Below, piece after piece: positions 52,110-63,587 of a stretch of DNA of 64,000 nt. Below the pieces are notes generated by a model. The model was not told where the DNA came from. It ran no database searches and saw only the letters and a program-made list of their open reading frames with translations. The stretch is from Ochromonas danica. Taxonomy: Eukaryota; Sar; Chrysophyceae; Chromulinales; Chromulinaceae. Every line of letters begins with the position of its first letter. Positions within the stretch are counted from its first letter, which is position 1. The stretch lies in NCBI GenBank assembly GCA_015146655.1, contig VKHL01000078.1, positions 65,454-129,453 on the forward strand. The letters are read 5' to 3'. The position numbers and the translations under genes were made by a program.

Positions 52110-52567
52110 TTCTGCTGCTCTGGATGAACTCTGTCTGTCTCTCTACTATCACTACTAGTCTACTACTTGATTTGATTTGATTTGTTTGGACTTGACTCAC
52201 TTGGCTCTTCTCTTTCAGACCATTCCATGGAATATTCCGTGGAAATAAGTAAAATGTAAATTCCATGGAATATTCCATGGAATGGTCTCTGTCTGATGAG
52301 TTGATACTAGACTATAGGAAAGAAACGATCTATCCAGACATATAGATAGCTTTAAACCTTTATTAACGATAAGTTCTTAACTGTGGATATAGTGGTAGAA
52401 GACTATCATTCATTACATTACATTACTTTATGTTGTGAGTAACCTGTTAGAAGTAAGAAAATAGGATTTAAAACTCGCTTGTGTAGCTTAGAGAAGTCGA
52501 AATCCAGTTCTGACTGCATTAATAGTCTACACTACCACTACCTTGTCCGCACTACCTTTCTCACCTC
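52110..52567. other. Spacer with palindromic hairpin
   Basis: It lies between the 3' end of the TEX10-like gene and the start of the membrane-protein gene, both on the minus strand. Apart from the hairpin at 52218-52287 nothing structured is visible; (CATTA)n-like sequence occurs at about 52410-52427. Confidence 0.55.
52218..52287. repeat. 27-bp inverted repeat of TTCCATGGAA words
   Basis: Arms 52218-52244 and 52261-52287 differ at one position, with a 16-nt loop. Each arm itself contains TTCCATGGAA and GGAATATTCC palindromes, so a dimeric protein could bind at several places. Its site about 110 nt before a start codon suggests a regulatory role. A similar ATTCCATGGAAT occurs near 4891-4903 beside the LRR gene. 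Confidence 0.7.
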
Positions 52568-55500
52568 CTAGGTAGAGTGCGAGGTAGTAGTAGCAGTAGA
52601 AGAGAGATCTGCCAAGGCTTGTGCTAGATCTGCACAGGCTAGATTGACATCTTGTCTACTACTACTACCACTACCCACACACCCCTCTGGCACTACCTCG
52701 AGCCACCGCCGCACCCCCTCGATGAGAGGTGGATAGGTAGTAGGTAGAGCTAGCACGAGGTAGCGCAAGGTAGTGATGACTTGAAGACAGAGGGTAGCAT
52801 CAGCTACGGGTAGGCGATGTAGAGCCTCATTGAAGATGGTAACTACCTGCTCCTCCTCCCCCTGCACTACTGCTACCACTACCTTTGCACTGTGTGCGTG
52901 GTAGTCATAGATAGTCTGCAAGAAGTGTAGCACAGGTAGCAGGTGTGCACTAGTACCACTACCACTGCCACTACTGTCATCATCATGAGGTAGTGTGCGT
53001 AGGAGGAGGAGGAGGGCTGCTACTACCATCTCCCTCGCTGTTACCACCGTTGCCACTACCTCTTTCACTACCTTCTTCTTCTTCTGTCCTCCTCCTCCTC
53101 CTGCTACCTTACCACTACAGCGAGGTAGTAGACGGGGGAAGTTAACCAGTAGACAAGTTAACACCACTAGCAAGTGACGTGCTACCCTCACTTGGTAGGA
53201 GGAGGAGGAGGTAGAGGTAGAGGTGGAGGAGGTGGTAGTGACTAGCAGGTAGAGAGGTGTGCACACCTCTTGCACAATGTCTTCTAGTGAGAGCAAGTGG
53301 TAGTCCACCAGCTGCACAGCTAGCACTGACCACGCATGCACTGCTACCAAGTCCTCCTCCTCCTCCTCCTGCTGGTTGGGTAGTTTCATTCCCAGAGCTT
53401 CTCGTAGTAACGCTAAGAGAACTTGACGATCCAATTCAGATGCCCTAGACCATTACAAGACACAGTGTTAGCTAACAGAGGTAGTAGTGGTAGCAGCAGG
53501 AGGAGGAGAGGTAGTAGTACCTGGCAGAGACGATCGATCGGAAGTGTTCTAGCACTCCTCCTGCTCCTGCTTCCACTCCTCGATGGTAGTGCAGGAGGAG
53601 GTGGTGGAGGGGGAGGAGGAGGAGGGAGAGGGTAGTGGCCGGGTAGCACGCCAAGGCATTCAACGCCAAGTGAGAGGCACTACCACTACCTTTCCATATA
53701 GCACTACTACCTCTACTGCTACTACCCTGGGGGGAGAGTCCACAGAGAGAGGAGAAAGAGGATAGCACACTGTCCACTACCCCCTGCACCTCCTCGGAGG
53801 TGGCGGAGAGGTGGAGCAGGAGGAGGAGGAAATGACTAGTGGTCTCCAAGCAGCGAGTCAAGAGGGTGTCAGAGAGCTTCCAAGTGAGAAGAAGAGGTAG
53901 AGAATTCGACCAAATCCTCGCAATAGCAATTGTCATGCTACCCACCACTACCGAGGAGGTGCCTGAGGAGGTGGTGGTAGTAGTAGTAGCAGGAGGAGGA
54001 GAGCGTGTGAGATGGGTAGTGAGTGCACAGAGAGAGGACAGGCTAGCCTCTACCACTGCTGCTATCTGCCTGCCAGTACTACCACTGCTACCTCTCACCA
54101 CCTCCTCCTCCTGCTGCAGGTAGGCGAAGACACGTGCTAGTCTCTCTACCACTCCTTCGAATAGTACCTTCCACACTCCTCCTGCTACTACTGCACTTTC
54201 TACCGCAGAGACACAGAGAGAGAGCACACGAGGTAGCAGAGAGGTAACTACCCTCCCTCCTACTCCTACCGCCACTACCTCTTCACTACTACCACTACCC
54301 TCAGTAGTGAAGGTAGACAAGCAGCTATCAAGTCGTTGGAGAAGGTAAGCGGAGCAGGAGGAGGTGGAGGTAGTGGAGCAGGAGGAGGAGGAGGAGAGGA
54401 GCAGTTGGCAGAGGTCTAGATTGAGACTTTCTACCTCTCGCTCATGACTCAAATGAGAAGGACAGAGGAAAGGGAAATGCTCTAACACTACCTTCTCTAC
54501 CTCTTCCTGACTAACTACCATGAAGCAGGAGGAGGAGGAGGTAGTGGTAGTAATGTGTTGTAGCACGTGCACAATCTGTGTTAAGGCTAGAATATTACCC
54601 AATGGTTGATAACATTCTTCAACACGTGTAATATCTTCAAATAGGGTAACAAGTCGATCAGCGGAGAGAAGGGTAGCAGACTGGTCCATGCCTGCGTGGT
54701 GTGTACCTTTACTAGCACACCGCCAGGTAGACAAGCACTGCACTACCTCGTTATGAGGAGGTGCGGCAGCTGCTACTAAAGGAGTCTTAGAAGAGCTAGT
54801 GGTAGAGGTAGTGGAAGAGGTAGTGCGGGTGAGATCGACTAGAGCTTGAAGAGCAGCTTGGAATGTTGAAGTTGAAGAAGCGCGAGGTAGTTGAAGAGAG
54901 GATAGGATGGTAGGGTCTTGTAAGATAGCAAGAATGGCACTGCACAACTATACACACACACAGGGTTAGCACACACACACTGGCTAGTCAGAGAGATAGT
55001 CCCTAGTGATAAGATGGTAATAATGATATTAACTAACTCTCTTACCTTAGTTCGATAAGGTGAGAGAATGTCTTGAAATCTCTTGGCTAAGAGAGAAAGT
55101 GCTAAAAGATTGTCTCTCCGTACACTCTATACCACACACACACGCACACACATACCGGCACATAGACACACACACACACATAGAACACATACACACACAC
55201 ATAGACACACACACACACACACACATCATAATATCTGTGAGATAAGTCCTCCTAATTGATATAAAGTGTTCACCCTAACTAACTAACAAACTAACAAACA
55301 AACTAACCTTATTAACTGAAGTCATTCCACTACAAAGGAAAGTTACTACTAATTGAATAGAACTAGCAAAACAATCATGTACTACCAAACGTTGTTGATA
55401 TTGATATTGTACTAGTAAATACTCTATTAGACGTAGGATAACTTCTCTTGCCTTTGTTTCAATTGATAATAATTGTTCTAGACAGTCAGGTAAAACCAAA

Positions 55501-55781
55501 CATAAAAATCGTTCAATATGATTTCCTTTATGTAGAAAATCTTCCATTTCAATTAATCCTTCTAATCGAATTGAATCACTACTATGATGTAATTTCTGTT
55601 GTAATTTGTTAAATCGATTTGTCTCTTCATCTCCTCCTAATAGGGTAATATTGGATGAAATGGATTGGGTAGGAAGACGAATTTTTTTGGATTGAATTTT
55701 AATTTTCGTTGCATTTGCTTTTTGAACTTTACGTCCTACTTTAACTTTTTTCTTAAGAAAGTCTTTAGGTTGTTGTTTCAT
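52568..55781 (-). CDS. TEX10: Ipi1/TEX10-like ribosome assembly protein
   Basis: Four exons (55781-55308, 55126-55046, 54947-53521, 53444-52568) join in frame to give 952 residues, near the length of animal TEX10. The first 45 residues carry the family's hallmark start (KDFLKKKVKVGRK, NATKIKIQSKKIRLPTQSI). Residues about 50-185 form the helical Ipi1_N-type region (IRLEGLIEMEDFLHKGNHIE, RRDNLLALSLLAKRF). The remainder is Leu-rich, HEAT-like helices broken by Ser/Gly runs. Ipi1/TEX10 works with Rix1/PELP1 and Ipi3/WDR18 in the nucleolus to process ITS2 and prepare the 60S subunit. Large parts of the C-terminal half are low-complexity and encoded by CTACC/CTCCTCC-type repeats. A long CA run lies in the intron at 55127-55307. 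Confidence 0.8.
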
Positions 55782-56184
55782 TTCTATTCTTTTCTTTTGA
55801 TTCTGACTTACTAGACTGTCTCTCTCTCTCTGTCTGTCTATCTGATTTTGTTTTGCTTTTCATCAACAAAACCAAAACAGCAGATTGAATGAATGGGTTG
55901 GACACTGTCTTGGTTATAACCCTATAAATACGACTTTTGATACCGAGAAGTGAAGGTTTGTGAAAATCAACACAGAGAAAGTTGATTTGATTAATTAATA
56001 TTGTTGATGTCCATGTATATATATAACCAATGCTATAATGTAGCTAACTAACTCTCAAATGGAATAACAATGCTATACTATAGAAAGAAAGTCTCATGGA
56101 ATAACCGATCCATAGTCAAGATTTGATTCCAAACCCATATTATGCTGCCATCTATAGCAACAGTGGAAGGAGATGTCCGCGTTA

Positions 56185-56238
<54 letters not shown>

Positions 56239-56434
56239 TATTACACAATAAGGCAGCAAAGTGAGGTTTTCCATATAGAACTATATATACAATGCAACAG
56301 CAACAACAACAAGAAGAGCAAGAACCACCACAATCTACAACTCAAAACAAAACTACCCGAATCACTCATTTTCATGGCAGTAGAGGGTTAAAGCCAGGCA
56401 ATGCAAGGCAAGGCCAGTGGAGCCAACTGACCTA
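55782..56434. other. Spacer with (CAT)n microsatellite
   Basis: It holds the TEX10-like promoter and the 3' end of the next minus-strand gene. (CAT)n covers about 56187-56237. The His/Met frames through it are artefacts, and no supported gene is visible. Confidence 0.6.
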
Positions 56435-58249
56435 TCAATTTTCACATCCTTTTGCAGGGGCTGCAGCATTAAACTTCCAATCCAATCCACCATATTGTAA
56501 AACCCAATCTTCTACAATCGTCATCATATTCCAGATACGATAAGTACGAACGACGGCATAAGGTTCACCAAATAGATTAACAAGAGGATTTGTCAAATGA
56601 TGAAATGGATCATTAGGTCGTTGTTTTCGTGGATGATAGAATGTTCCTTCCATAAAGAAGTTTAATGATGGTGGTAAGACTTTCACTTTCACTATTCGAC
56701 TTAACAGACCAGAATAATACATTACATTCAATGCTGTCATTGGTCCAGTAGCAGAAGATGGGAGATAGTTACGATCATAGACATAAGCTGTCATCCAAAG
56801 TAACTTAAACACACCAAAGAATTCTCCATAAATGATTCCTGGATTGAGTATAGGGAGATCTCCTACTGTGGATGAATAGTCTGCATGAGAGAAGAATGCC
56901 TGTTGACTAAACTCTTTCAATGATCCACCAATCGAATGAAATTTATGATCTTGTCCAAAGGAAAAATCTGACAGAATAACTTCTGCATCTGTCTGATCAA
57001 GATGAAATGTTTGGAATGGATCCGTTTGGAAGAAGACATTAGCAACATCAACTAGAAGAATTCGTTTACATAATAGACGAGATGTTGCTATAGTTACATC
57101 ATCTTCTTCTCCTTCATTATTACGTATCATTAATTGTAAATGACGATGAAGATAATGTAATGCAGCAATAGAAAAGGAATATTGACCATCTATATGTGGG
57201 TAATTCAGATCAATATTATCTTCAACATGAACAGTTGAACATGATAATTCAATCATATCACATTTATTAGTTGTTGTTTCAATATCTCTGAATATAATAA
57301 CATTCGCACAGATATTAGCATCTCGTAATGTACGAAAGAAGATAGAGATCTGATGACAGTTATCATGAGAACTAACATGTGCTAGAATCAAATTAGATCT
57401 TTCACTTGGATTAGCAGGACAAGTGGTTGTCTTCTGCTTATTATGAAGATGATGAGTATATGCTCGGCAGTTTTCATGAACATTATCACTATCACTGTTA
57501 GTAGTAGTACTAGTGTTATGATTATGATTGCCGTGTGCAGCTGGGTCATGATGACTACCACCACTACCACTACTACTACCACTACTACTACTACTACCAT
57601 AACGATCTTGAATAATTTGATTTAAATATTTCTCACTTTCACCATTAAAATAAGTCTTAATGGATGGTTTTATGGATGGTTGAAAGGTAGGAGGAAAGAG
57701 AAGATAACTAGGAGAATGTAAGACAGGTAGAGTAGGTACATCTCGTAAGAGATGACATGAGGGTAGTTGTACTCCTTGGCCACTACCTCGACCACTACCT
57801 CGCCCACTACTACTACTACCACTACCACTACCCACACTACCACATAATCCTCTTTTATGACTAGGGAATAACTCTTCCATTTTAGATTTATTTTGAAAAA
57901 TTTCAATAGGGAAATATTCATTAAAATCATTTTCTTGGAAAAGAATTTGTGGAAAAGCATTTTCTGGACGATTTCGTAGACGATCAAGTAGAAGAGAGAC
58001 TTTATCAATGACTACTTGATAAGGACTATCTACTATCTTCTTCTTCTCTTCTTTCTTCCTCTTTGTCTTTCCACCTCCTCCACCAACTCCACCACCAATT
58101 TCATTGTTATAGTTATTGTTATGATGAGCTTTGATATTTTCATCTTTTCCACGAAGATTATTATTATAATTAATATTATTTGTTCCACTTACTATGACCC
58201 AGCAGGAAGAGTAAAGAAGAATAGTAAGTAAAAAGCAGGATCTTCTCAT
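56435..58249 (-). CDS. Secreted GT-A-like glycosyltransferase candidate
   Basis: Single exon, 604 residues from ATG 58249. A signal peptide or anchor (RRSCFLLTILLYSSCWVIVS) leads into an Asn/Gly-rich linker and low-complexity Ser/Gly stretches. The C-terminal half is a compact domain. SNLILAHVSSHDNC starts it, then KRILLVDVANVFFQTDPF resembles the D.RDV.FQ.DPF metal-site strand of nucleotide-sugar transferases. LPILNPGIIYGE resembles their N.G...G loop. The first Asp is present but the DxD is DVA here. The product should act in the Golgi or secretory route. A family assignment beyond the GT-A-like pattern is not possible by eye, and the missing second Asp may mean an altered active site. Confidence 0.55.
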   Translation of the reverse strand: MRRSCFLLTILLYSSCWVIVSGTNNINYNNNLRGKDENIKAHHNNNYNNEIGGGVGGGGGKTKRKKEEKKKIVDSPYQVVIDKVSLLLDRLRNRPENAFPQILFQENDFNEYFPIEIFQNKSKMEELFPSHKRGLCGSVGSGSGSSSSGRGSGRGSGQGVQLPSCHLLRDVPTLPVLHSPSYLLFPPTFQPSIKPSIKTYFNGESEKYLNQIIQDRYGSSSSSGSSSGSGGSHHDPAAHGNHNHNTSTTTNSDSDNVHENCRAYTHHLHNKQKTTTCPANPSERSNLILAHVSSHDNCHQISIFFRTLRDANICANVIIFRDIETTTNKCDMIELSCSTVHVEDNIDLNYPHIDGQYSFSIAALHYLHRHLQLMIRNNEGEEDDVTIATSRLLCKRILLVDVANVFFQTDPFQTFHLDQTDAEVILSDFSFGQDHKFHSIGGSLKEFSQQAFFSHADYSSTVGDLPILNPGIIYGEFFGVFKLLWMTAYVYDRNYLPSSATGPMTALNVMYYSGLLSRIVKVKVLPPSLNFFMEGTFYHPRKQRPNDPFHHLTNPLVNLFGEPYAVVRTYRIWNMMTIVEDWVLQYGGLDWKFNAAAPAKGCEN

Positions 58250-58592
58250 GGTTATTCTATCTTAATCTTCTGGTCGTTGCTATTCGTATTGTATTGTTGT
58301 TGTCAACATGCCGCTATTGAGCAGACAACAGTTAACTTAATAGGTTGGTAACCATTAACTTAACAAGAGAAACACATTTGTTCGTTCGTTAATTAACTTA
58401 ATAAGAGAAAGAAAGCTAAACTATACTAGTTAACTGTACTAGATTTTAACATAATATAAATCGCAAGTATGTATATATATATATATATATACACATAATC
58501 TTTATCGCACTCCTTATCCTCTTCTACTCTTGTTTACAAACCCTTCTCCACTTTCCCAATAAGGTCAATAGACTAGCTAAAGTTAAACTCAA
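58250..58592. other. Spacer between two minus-strand genes
   Basis: AT-rich, with a (TA)n run at about 58473-58490 and repeated GTTAACTTAATA words. No gene is visible. Confidence 0.5.
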
Positions 58593-60254
58593 TCATTCAT
58601 CTAATTGGTTTCTCTTATATTTACTCCAGCCATGAGATTCCTTGTAGAACTTATAACAACACTTATATCCATATGATCCAATAGTTCCTTCCCCTAGAGT
58701 AGAAAACCGCTTCATCATCATCACCTTCACCTTCCCATCACATAGTAGAAATTCATCCAACATCTCTTCAGTAACATTCTCAGCCATATAGAGGTTAACC
58801 ATGTTAAGACTAGAATGATTTGATATAGCCATAAGACTCTCCAATCCACAACAAGAGATTGTTAGTCTTGTAAGCAACTGACATACTTCAATCATTTCCC
58901 TTAACACCTTGTCAGAGAAGTGGAAACAATTCAAATGATACCAGTGTAACGATATATTCAACTCTGTCAGACTATTTGCATGTTCATTGATGATAGCTGT
59001 CAAGATTGCATCTGTGTAACCATTTCTGTACCCTCCTATCAGGTGTAGACGGTTCAAATGAGGAAGATCCTGTAATAGAGTGATCAAAGAGGACTCTAGT
59101 ACAGAAGCTTCTATACCAATCTGATAAGGCCCCAGTATAGACTTCAGATCTCCTACAGGATGATAGTAGGTAGCTACTCTTAATGTAACCTGCTTGTAAT
59201 GTCTTCTTCTTAATGCATCAGATAAGCATACTACCCAATCTTCATTGGATCCTCTAACTTCTATAGTGACAGAGTTTCTTCTTGGATTAATAGTGATCAT
59301 ACCATCAATAGACAAATCTACAAGATTTGGACATTTTTGATAGAGTTGACGCAGATGCTCTACACTACATGGTCGAACATTAGTCATTGCTAAGCGAGTC
59401 AACTTTGGACAATATGCTGACACTAAATCTAATAGATAATCAATATTAAAGAACCTTCCTACAGTACATCCAATTTCTAAAGTTTCTAATAAATCTCCAG
59501 CTGATGAAAGATAGGATATTAAGAAGACCATCTTTTGTGTAGGATTCTCATACATCTCAACATTCAATACCTTCAGATGAATCTGATTCTGAATAAGAGT
59601 AGATGTAATCAATTCCATAATTCCATCACTGACTACGAGATATAGTTCTTTTAAACTAGAGGCATGTTTCATAATGAACTGTGTCAAGATTGGATTGTTT
59701 TGATAGGTACCAATTAGATAAAGCTTGATAAGAGTATTCTCTTTCAACTTCTCCATTAAGACTCTAAAGATAATCTCACTTAGAAATATGGACAATGAAT
59801 CAATTACTCTATCATCTATCCATATTCTTACTCCTTGTAGACTATGACAATGACTTAAGATGACAGAGAGATTACTCTGTAGATTAGAATCATCAGGACG
59901 GACTTTTGCATTCTTCCATCTTTCTATCTCAATAGATCGAAGGATAGGACAGTTAGCAATCAAGTCCAATCCTCTTACAAGGTCTTCTAAGACACCCAAC
60001 CGTACAGGAAATCCTTCTATACAGTAAACTTTGCGACAACGTAGCCAGACATAAAACATACTAATCTTATTGTCTGGTAATAGTTTCTTTCTTGCTAGTC
60101 TTCCATGCATTCTAAGATCAGTCAAAGAAGTCAACCACACTACTCGAATATTCTTCTCCACAAAGGCAATATCCAGTCTTGACAAATCCTTCCATCCCAA
60201 CCATTCTGAATACACACTGTGAAGAATATCACGATTTAATTGCCATACACTCAT
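58593..60254 (-). CDS. F-box-like leucine-rich-repeat protein (LRR family member 2)
   Basis: Single exon, 553 residues from ATG 60254 (MSVWQLNRDILHSVYSEWLG); the GTG one codon upstream is not a start. The F-box-like part keeps WKDLSRLDIAFVEKNIRVVW. Leucine-rich stretches follow throughout (LKELYLVVSDGI, LTRLAMTNVRP, LVDLSIDGMI). Near the C terminus, LTRLTISCCGLESLMAISNH is shared almost word for word with both relatives, and the end has the family's YKFYKES.GW pattern. The role as a ubiquitin-ligase adaptor is inferred only from F-box plus LRR layout. It is AT-richer than member 1. Confidence 0.75.
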   Translation of the reverse strand: MSVWQLNRDILHSVYSEWLGWKDLSRLDIAFVEKNIRVVWLTSLTDLRMHGRLARKKLLPDNKISMFYVWLRCRKVYCIEGFPVRLGVLEDLVRGLDLIANCPILRSIEIERWKNAKVRPDDSNLQSNLSVILSHCHSLQGVRIWIDDRVIDSLSIFLSEIIFRVLMEKLKENTLIKLYLIGTYQNNPILTQFIMKHASSLKELYLVVSDGIMELITSTLIQNQIHLKVLNVEMYENPTQKMVFLISYLSSAGDLLETLEIGCTVGRFFNIDYLLDLVSAYCPKLTRLAMTNVRPCSVEHLRQLYQKCPNLVDLSIDGMITINPRRNSVTIEVRGSNEDWVVCLSDALRRRHYKQVTLRVATYYHPVGDLKSILGPYQIGIEASVLESSLITLLQDLPHLNRLHLIGGYRNGYTDAILTAIINEHANSLTELNISLHWYHLNCFHFSDKVLREMIEVCQLLTRLTISCCGLESLMAISNHSSLNMVNLYMAENVTEEMLDEFLLCDGKVKVMMMKRFSTLGEGTIGSYGYKCCYKFYKESHGWSKYKRNQLDE

Positions 60255-61125
60255 CACTTCTCAGTGGTTGACTATTGTGTCTGAAGGATTAATTGACTGA
60301 CTAGATGGTATGTGTATATTCGATTGTCTTGGAGAAGAACGACTACTTCAAGCAGTTCAAATCAGATCAAAACAGATTTTTCCCTTTGAATGAGTTTCAC
60401 TGACAATATGTTATTCTCTCTTAGCTTCAAGGTTAAAAGGTTGATTGACGAAAACTGTCAAATACGAGCAAGATGACTATACCTAATACTAACAACAGGT
60501 GACAACACTACAGTAACGAAGATGGTAATTAGTGATTCGAATTTGGAACTCATCAATCACATCTCACTCTGTGTTGAAAAAATGGCGTTTTCGGGATTTT
60601 CGCTTTTCGGTTTTCGTTTGCTGTGTGTTTTAGTTAAGTTAAAGTCCTAAAAGTAAATTGCACAGAAAATAGACAGCTTGTGAATGCTATTACAAGTTAC
60701 AGTAGTCTGTAAAGCCTAAATACTACTTCAGCACAGTACAAAACAATAAGACTGTCGGGATCACTTGGAGAAACGATGGTAATGGCAAAGGAGCGTTTTG
60801 GGACCACTAAGCACTTCGGAAGATCCCCAACAAAACCAACATTAAGGATCTTCTGAAGTGGTTAGTGGTCCCAAAATGCTCCTTTGCCATTGCCATCGTT
60901 TCTCCAAGTGATCTCGACAGCGTTCATCCTGAGGCAATCGTTATTGTATTAAATGAAGAACCAGTGTCAAAAGTCGGTGGTGCACAATTATTTGATACGG
61001 AAAATATACGGAAAGTCAATAAGGACGGAAGTAATTCCTTAAATTAATCTCAAATATTTTATTCATTTGCTTTAACAGACGACTATATACCGCAACGAAG
61101 TCTGTCATGACAGTTAGGGATTGTT
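60255..61125. other. Spacer with large hairpin
   Basis: Apart from the foldback at 60752-60920, no feature is visible. The part next to 60255 resembles the DNA upstream of LRR member 3 (CACTTCTCA/ GACTATTGTGTCTGAA words), showing that promoter DNA was duplicated with the genes. Confidence 0.5.
60752..60920 (+). repeat. 75-bp near-perfect hairpin
   Basis: Arms 60752-60826 and 60846-60920 pair over 75 positions with a 19-nt loop. There are five differences. If the plus strand is transcribed, four of them form G-U pairs and one is a G-G mismatch. No target-site duplication was found beside it. A small open frame on the right arm (from 60865) is a by-product. It may be a foldback element or a small-RNA precursor. 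Confidence 0.8.
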
Positions 61126-61765
61126 GATGATCTGATCCAGTCGAAATCAGTTCACCTGCAACATAAGCATCAAGGAGGAGTCCGGTGCATAAGATTGCAC
61201 ATCAATCTGATAAGGTTCCAGCATTGACTTCAGATTCACCACTGGATCATAGTAGCCATATTTTAACCTTAAAGTGACTTGTTTGCACTGACTTCTTCTG
61301 AAGGTGTGAGATAAACAAAGAGCCCTAAATATTGGAACATTTCACCTGTACTGCTAATTTTACCATAGTGGATTGTTAAGCAAGTTAACTTGGGACAAGA
61401 TGTTGTCACAGCAACTATTAGATCATCCATGCTGACAGACACCTCATCTTGGTACCTAACCTCCAACACTTCCAACAAGTCTCCTGCTGATGACAAATAA
61501 GACAATAAAGATACTTCTGGAGAAGTAGTCAACGATCTCAGATGAATCTGATTCTCAATGAGGGTTGAAGCGGTTATACCGGTATGTTCTATAATGCATA
61601 GATTTAGATCTCGTAAACTGGAGGCATGTTCTGCGATGAAGTTTGCTAACATCCTCAATTAATTATTCGATAATCCATTCAAGCAATATCTTTGAGTTAT
61701 TCTAAGGTCAGTCAAAGCAGTCAACCACACTTCTCTCGTTCACTCTTCTTCATGTGGAAAGGCTA
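61126..61765 (-). pseudogene. Decayed LRR family gene
   Basis: Read on the minus strand, pieces of an LRR protein appear in order. An N-terminal part (VWLTALTDLRIT) lies near 61690-61740. A long middle block spans 61658-61330 (LANFIAEHASSLRDLNL, SYLSSAGDLLEVLEV, SCPKLTCLTIHYGKI). A later part (VTLRLKYGYYDPVVNLKSML, EPYQIDV) covers 61280-61180 in another frame. The segment between N-terminal piece and middle block, and the segment after SSTGEMF, are deleted relative to member 3. It is closest to member 3, sharing whole phrases, so it is a broken tandem copy. Confidence 0.8.
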
Positions 61766-61988
61766 CCAAAGGTGGGGAAGCAAATAAGCAAGATAGCGAA
61801 TAGTCAAGTTGGAGCATCTTCCAGATTATGGCGGCAAAGGATTTCCAAGGACTGGAACTGAGTTTTGTATCATAGATGGTTAACGAAGAGGATATTCTTT
61901 TGACACAGATTGTTACAGACACAGCAATCAAGACAAAATAAGGTACCATGATTTCAATACATCCAACCTTTTAGTTTCTCTTATACTA

Positions 61989-63587
61989 CTATTTAGTCCA
62001 GTTACGGGATCCCTTATTGAACTTAAAAGAGAAATTGCCTCTACGCATTTGAATAGATCCTGCTTCCAGAGTAGGAGGCCATTCCACCTTCTCATCGAGC
62101 AACAATTCATCCAACATCTCTACAGTAACACTCTCAGCCATAGTGAGGTCAACCATGATTACACTAGAGTGCTTCGATATAGTCATAAGACTCTCCATTT
62201 CACAATTTGAGATGAATATTATCTGCAGCAATTCACATGCCTTGATCAACTCACTCAGCTGATGATCAGAAAAGCTGCGACTAACCGAGTCCGTATGATT
62301 CGATGTCACAGTCAAGTCCGTCAAACTCTTTGTATGCTTTAAGATGATAGCCAATGCAGCGTCAGTGTAGAGATTTGTTTGATGCAGACGCAATTTGTTC
62401 AAATGAGGAAGATCCTCCAACATACATATCAAGGAGGATTCTGGTACACAAGCATCTAGACCTATCTCGTAAGGTTTCAGCATAGACTTCAGATTCCCCA
62501 CTGGATCACGATCGTAGGCTTCTCCCAGACGTAACCACACTTCCTTGTACTGTCGTCTTCTCAACACATGAGATAGTAAAGCAGACCAAGCTTCATTGGA
62601 ACCTTTACAAGAAATAGAAACTGCTCCTCGCTTGTTATCTACGCTAATAGCTCCACTAATATCCACATCCTGGAGATGTGGACACTGTTCATAGAGGGGA
62701 AGAAGCTTTTCGGTCACTGTGCTGCTAATTTTACCATAGATTGTTAAGCAAGTTAACTTGGGATAAGATGTTGTCACAGCAACTATTAGATCACCCATGC
62801 TGATAGACGTCCAATAACGGGAGTTAACCTCCAACACTTCCAACAAGTCTCCTGCTGATGACAAATAAGACAATAAAGATACTTCTGGAGAAGTAGTCAA
62901 CACTCTCAGATGAATCTGATTCTCTAAGAGGGTGGATATGATCATTTCGATTCCATCTGTGAAGAAAAGCTTAAGATCTCGTAAGCTGGAGGCATGCTTT
63001 GTGATGAAGTTTGCTAACATTACACGACTTTCACGACGTCCGAACACACCCGAAATAGAGATCTTGATGAGAGAATTCTCTCTCAACTTCTCCGACAAGA
63101 TTGGCAAAACAATATCACAAACCTGCTTTGAACTCGGACTGATGTCTTGCATGTTTGTTGTCACTTCCAGTAGATTGTGACAATGACTCAAGAAGGCAGA
63201 GAGATTGTTCTCGAACTGACTAATATTAGAGATGATACCATCACTAGCCCAGTTATCTATCTTTATTGAGCGAAGAGCTGGACAGAAGGACTCCATGTCG
63301 AACACTGCCGCAAGATCTTCTATGGTACTCAACCTCACAACAAACTCATCCACACACAACACCTTGCGGTCTGCCAGCCACCTATAAAATATCCTCATTT
63401 TATCATCCGATACTCGATACAAACTCAATCTTTGAGTCATTCTAAGGTCCTCTATAGAAGTCAACCACTCTTTTCGTTCATTCTTCTCCACACAGGCTAT
63501 ATCTAACCTTGATAAATCCTTACATCTCAACCATTCTGAATATATACTATGAAGAATATCTTTAGGTAGACACCAGACAACACTCAT
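61989..63587 (-). CDS. F-box-like leucine-rich-repeat protein (LRR family member 3)
   Basis: Single exon, 532 residues from ATG 63587 (MSVVWCLPKDILHSIYSEWL). The F-box-like start continues RCKDLSRLDIACVEKNERKE. Repeats follow as in the other members (LRDLKLFFTDGIEM, LTCLTIYGKIS, LQDVDISGAIS, LTDLTVTSNHT), with the shared IFISNCEMESLMTISKH near the end. It lies in tandem with the decayed copy just downstream and with member 2. The first 33 residues resemble the orphan fragment at 4930-5028 more than the intact member 1 does at W-C-L-P. Ubiquitin-adaptor role is inferred from layout only. Confidence 0.75.
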   Translation of the reverse strand: MSVVWCLPKDILHSIYSEWLRCKDLSRLDIACVEKNERKEWLTSIEDLRMTQRLSLYRVSDDKMRIFYRWLADRKVLCVDEFVVRLSTIEDLAAVFDMESFCPALRSIKIDNWASDGIISNISQFENNLSAFLSHCHNLLEVTTNMQDISPSSKQVCDIVLPILSEKLRENSLIKISISGVFGRRESRVMLANFITKHASSLRDLKLFFTDGIEMIISTLLENQIHLRVLTTSPEVSLLSYLSSAGDLLEVLEVNSRYWTSISMGDLIVAVTTSYPKLTCLTIYGKISSTVTEKLLPLYEQCPHLQDVDISGAISVDNKRGAVSISCKGSNEAWSALLSHVLRRRQYKEVWLRLGEAYDRDPVGNLKSMLKPYEIGLDACVPESSLICMLEDLPHLNKLRLHQTNLYTDAALAIILKHTKSLTDLTVTSNHTDSVSRSFSDHQLSELIKACELLQIIFISNCEMESLMTISKHSSVIMVDLTMAESVTVEMLDELLLDEKVEWPPTLEAGSIQMRRGNFSFKFNKGSRNWTK

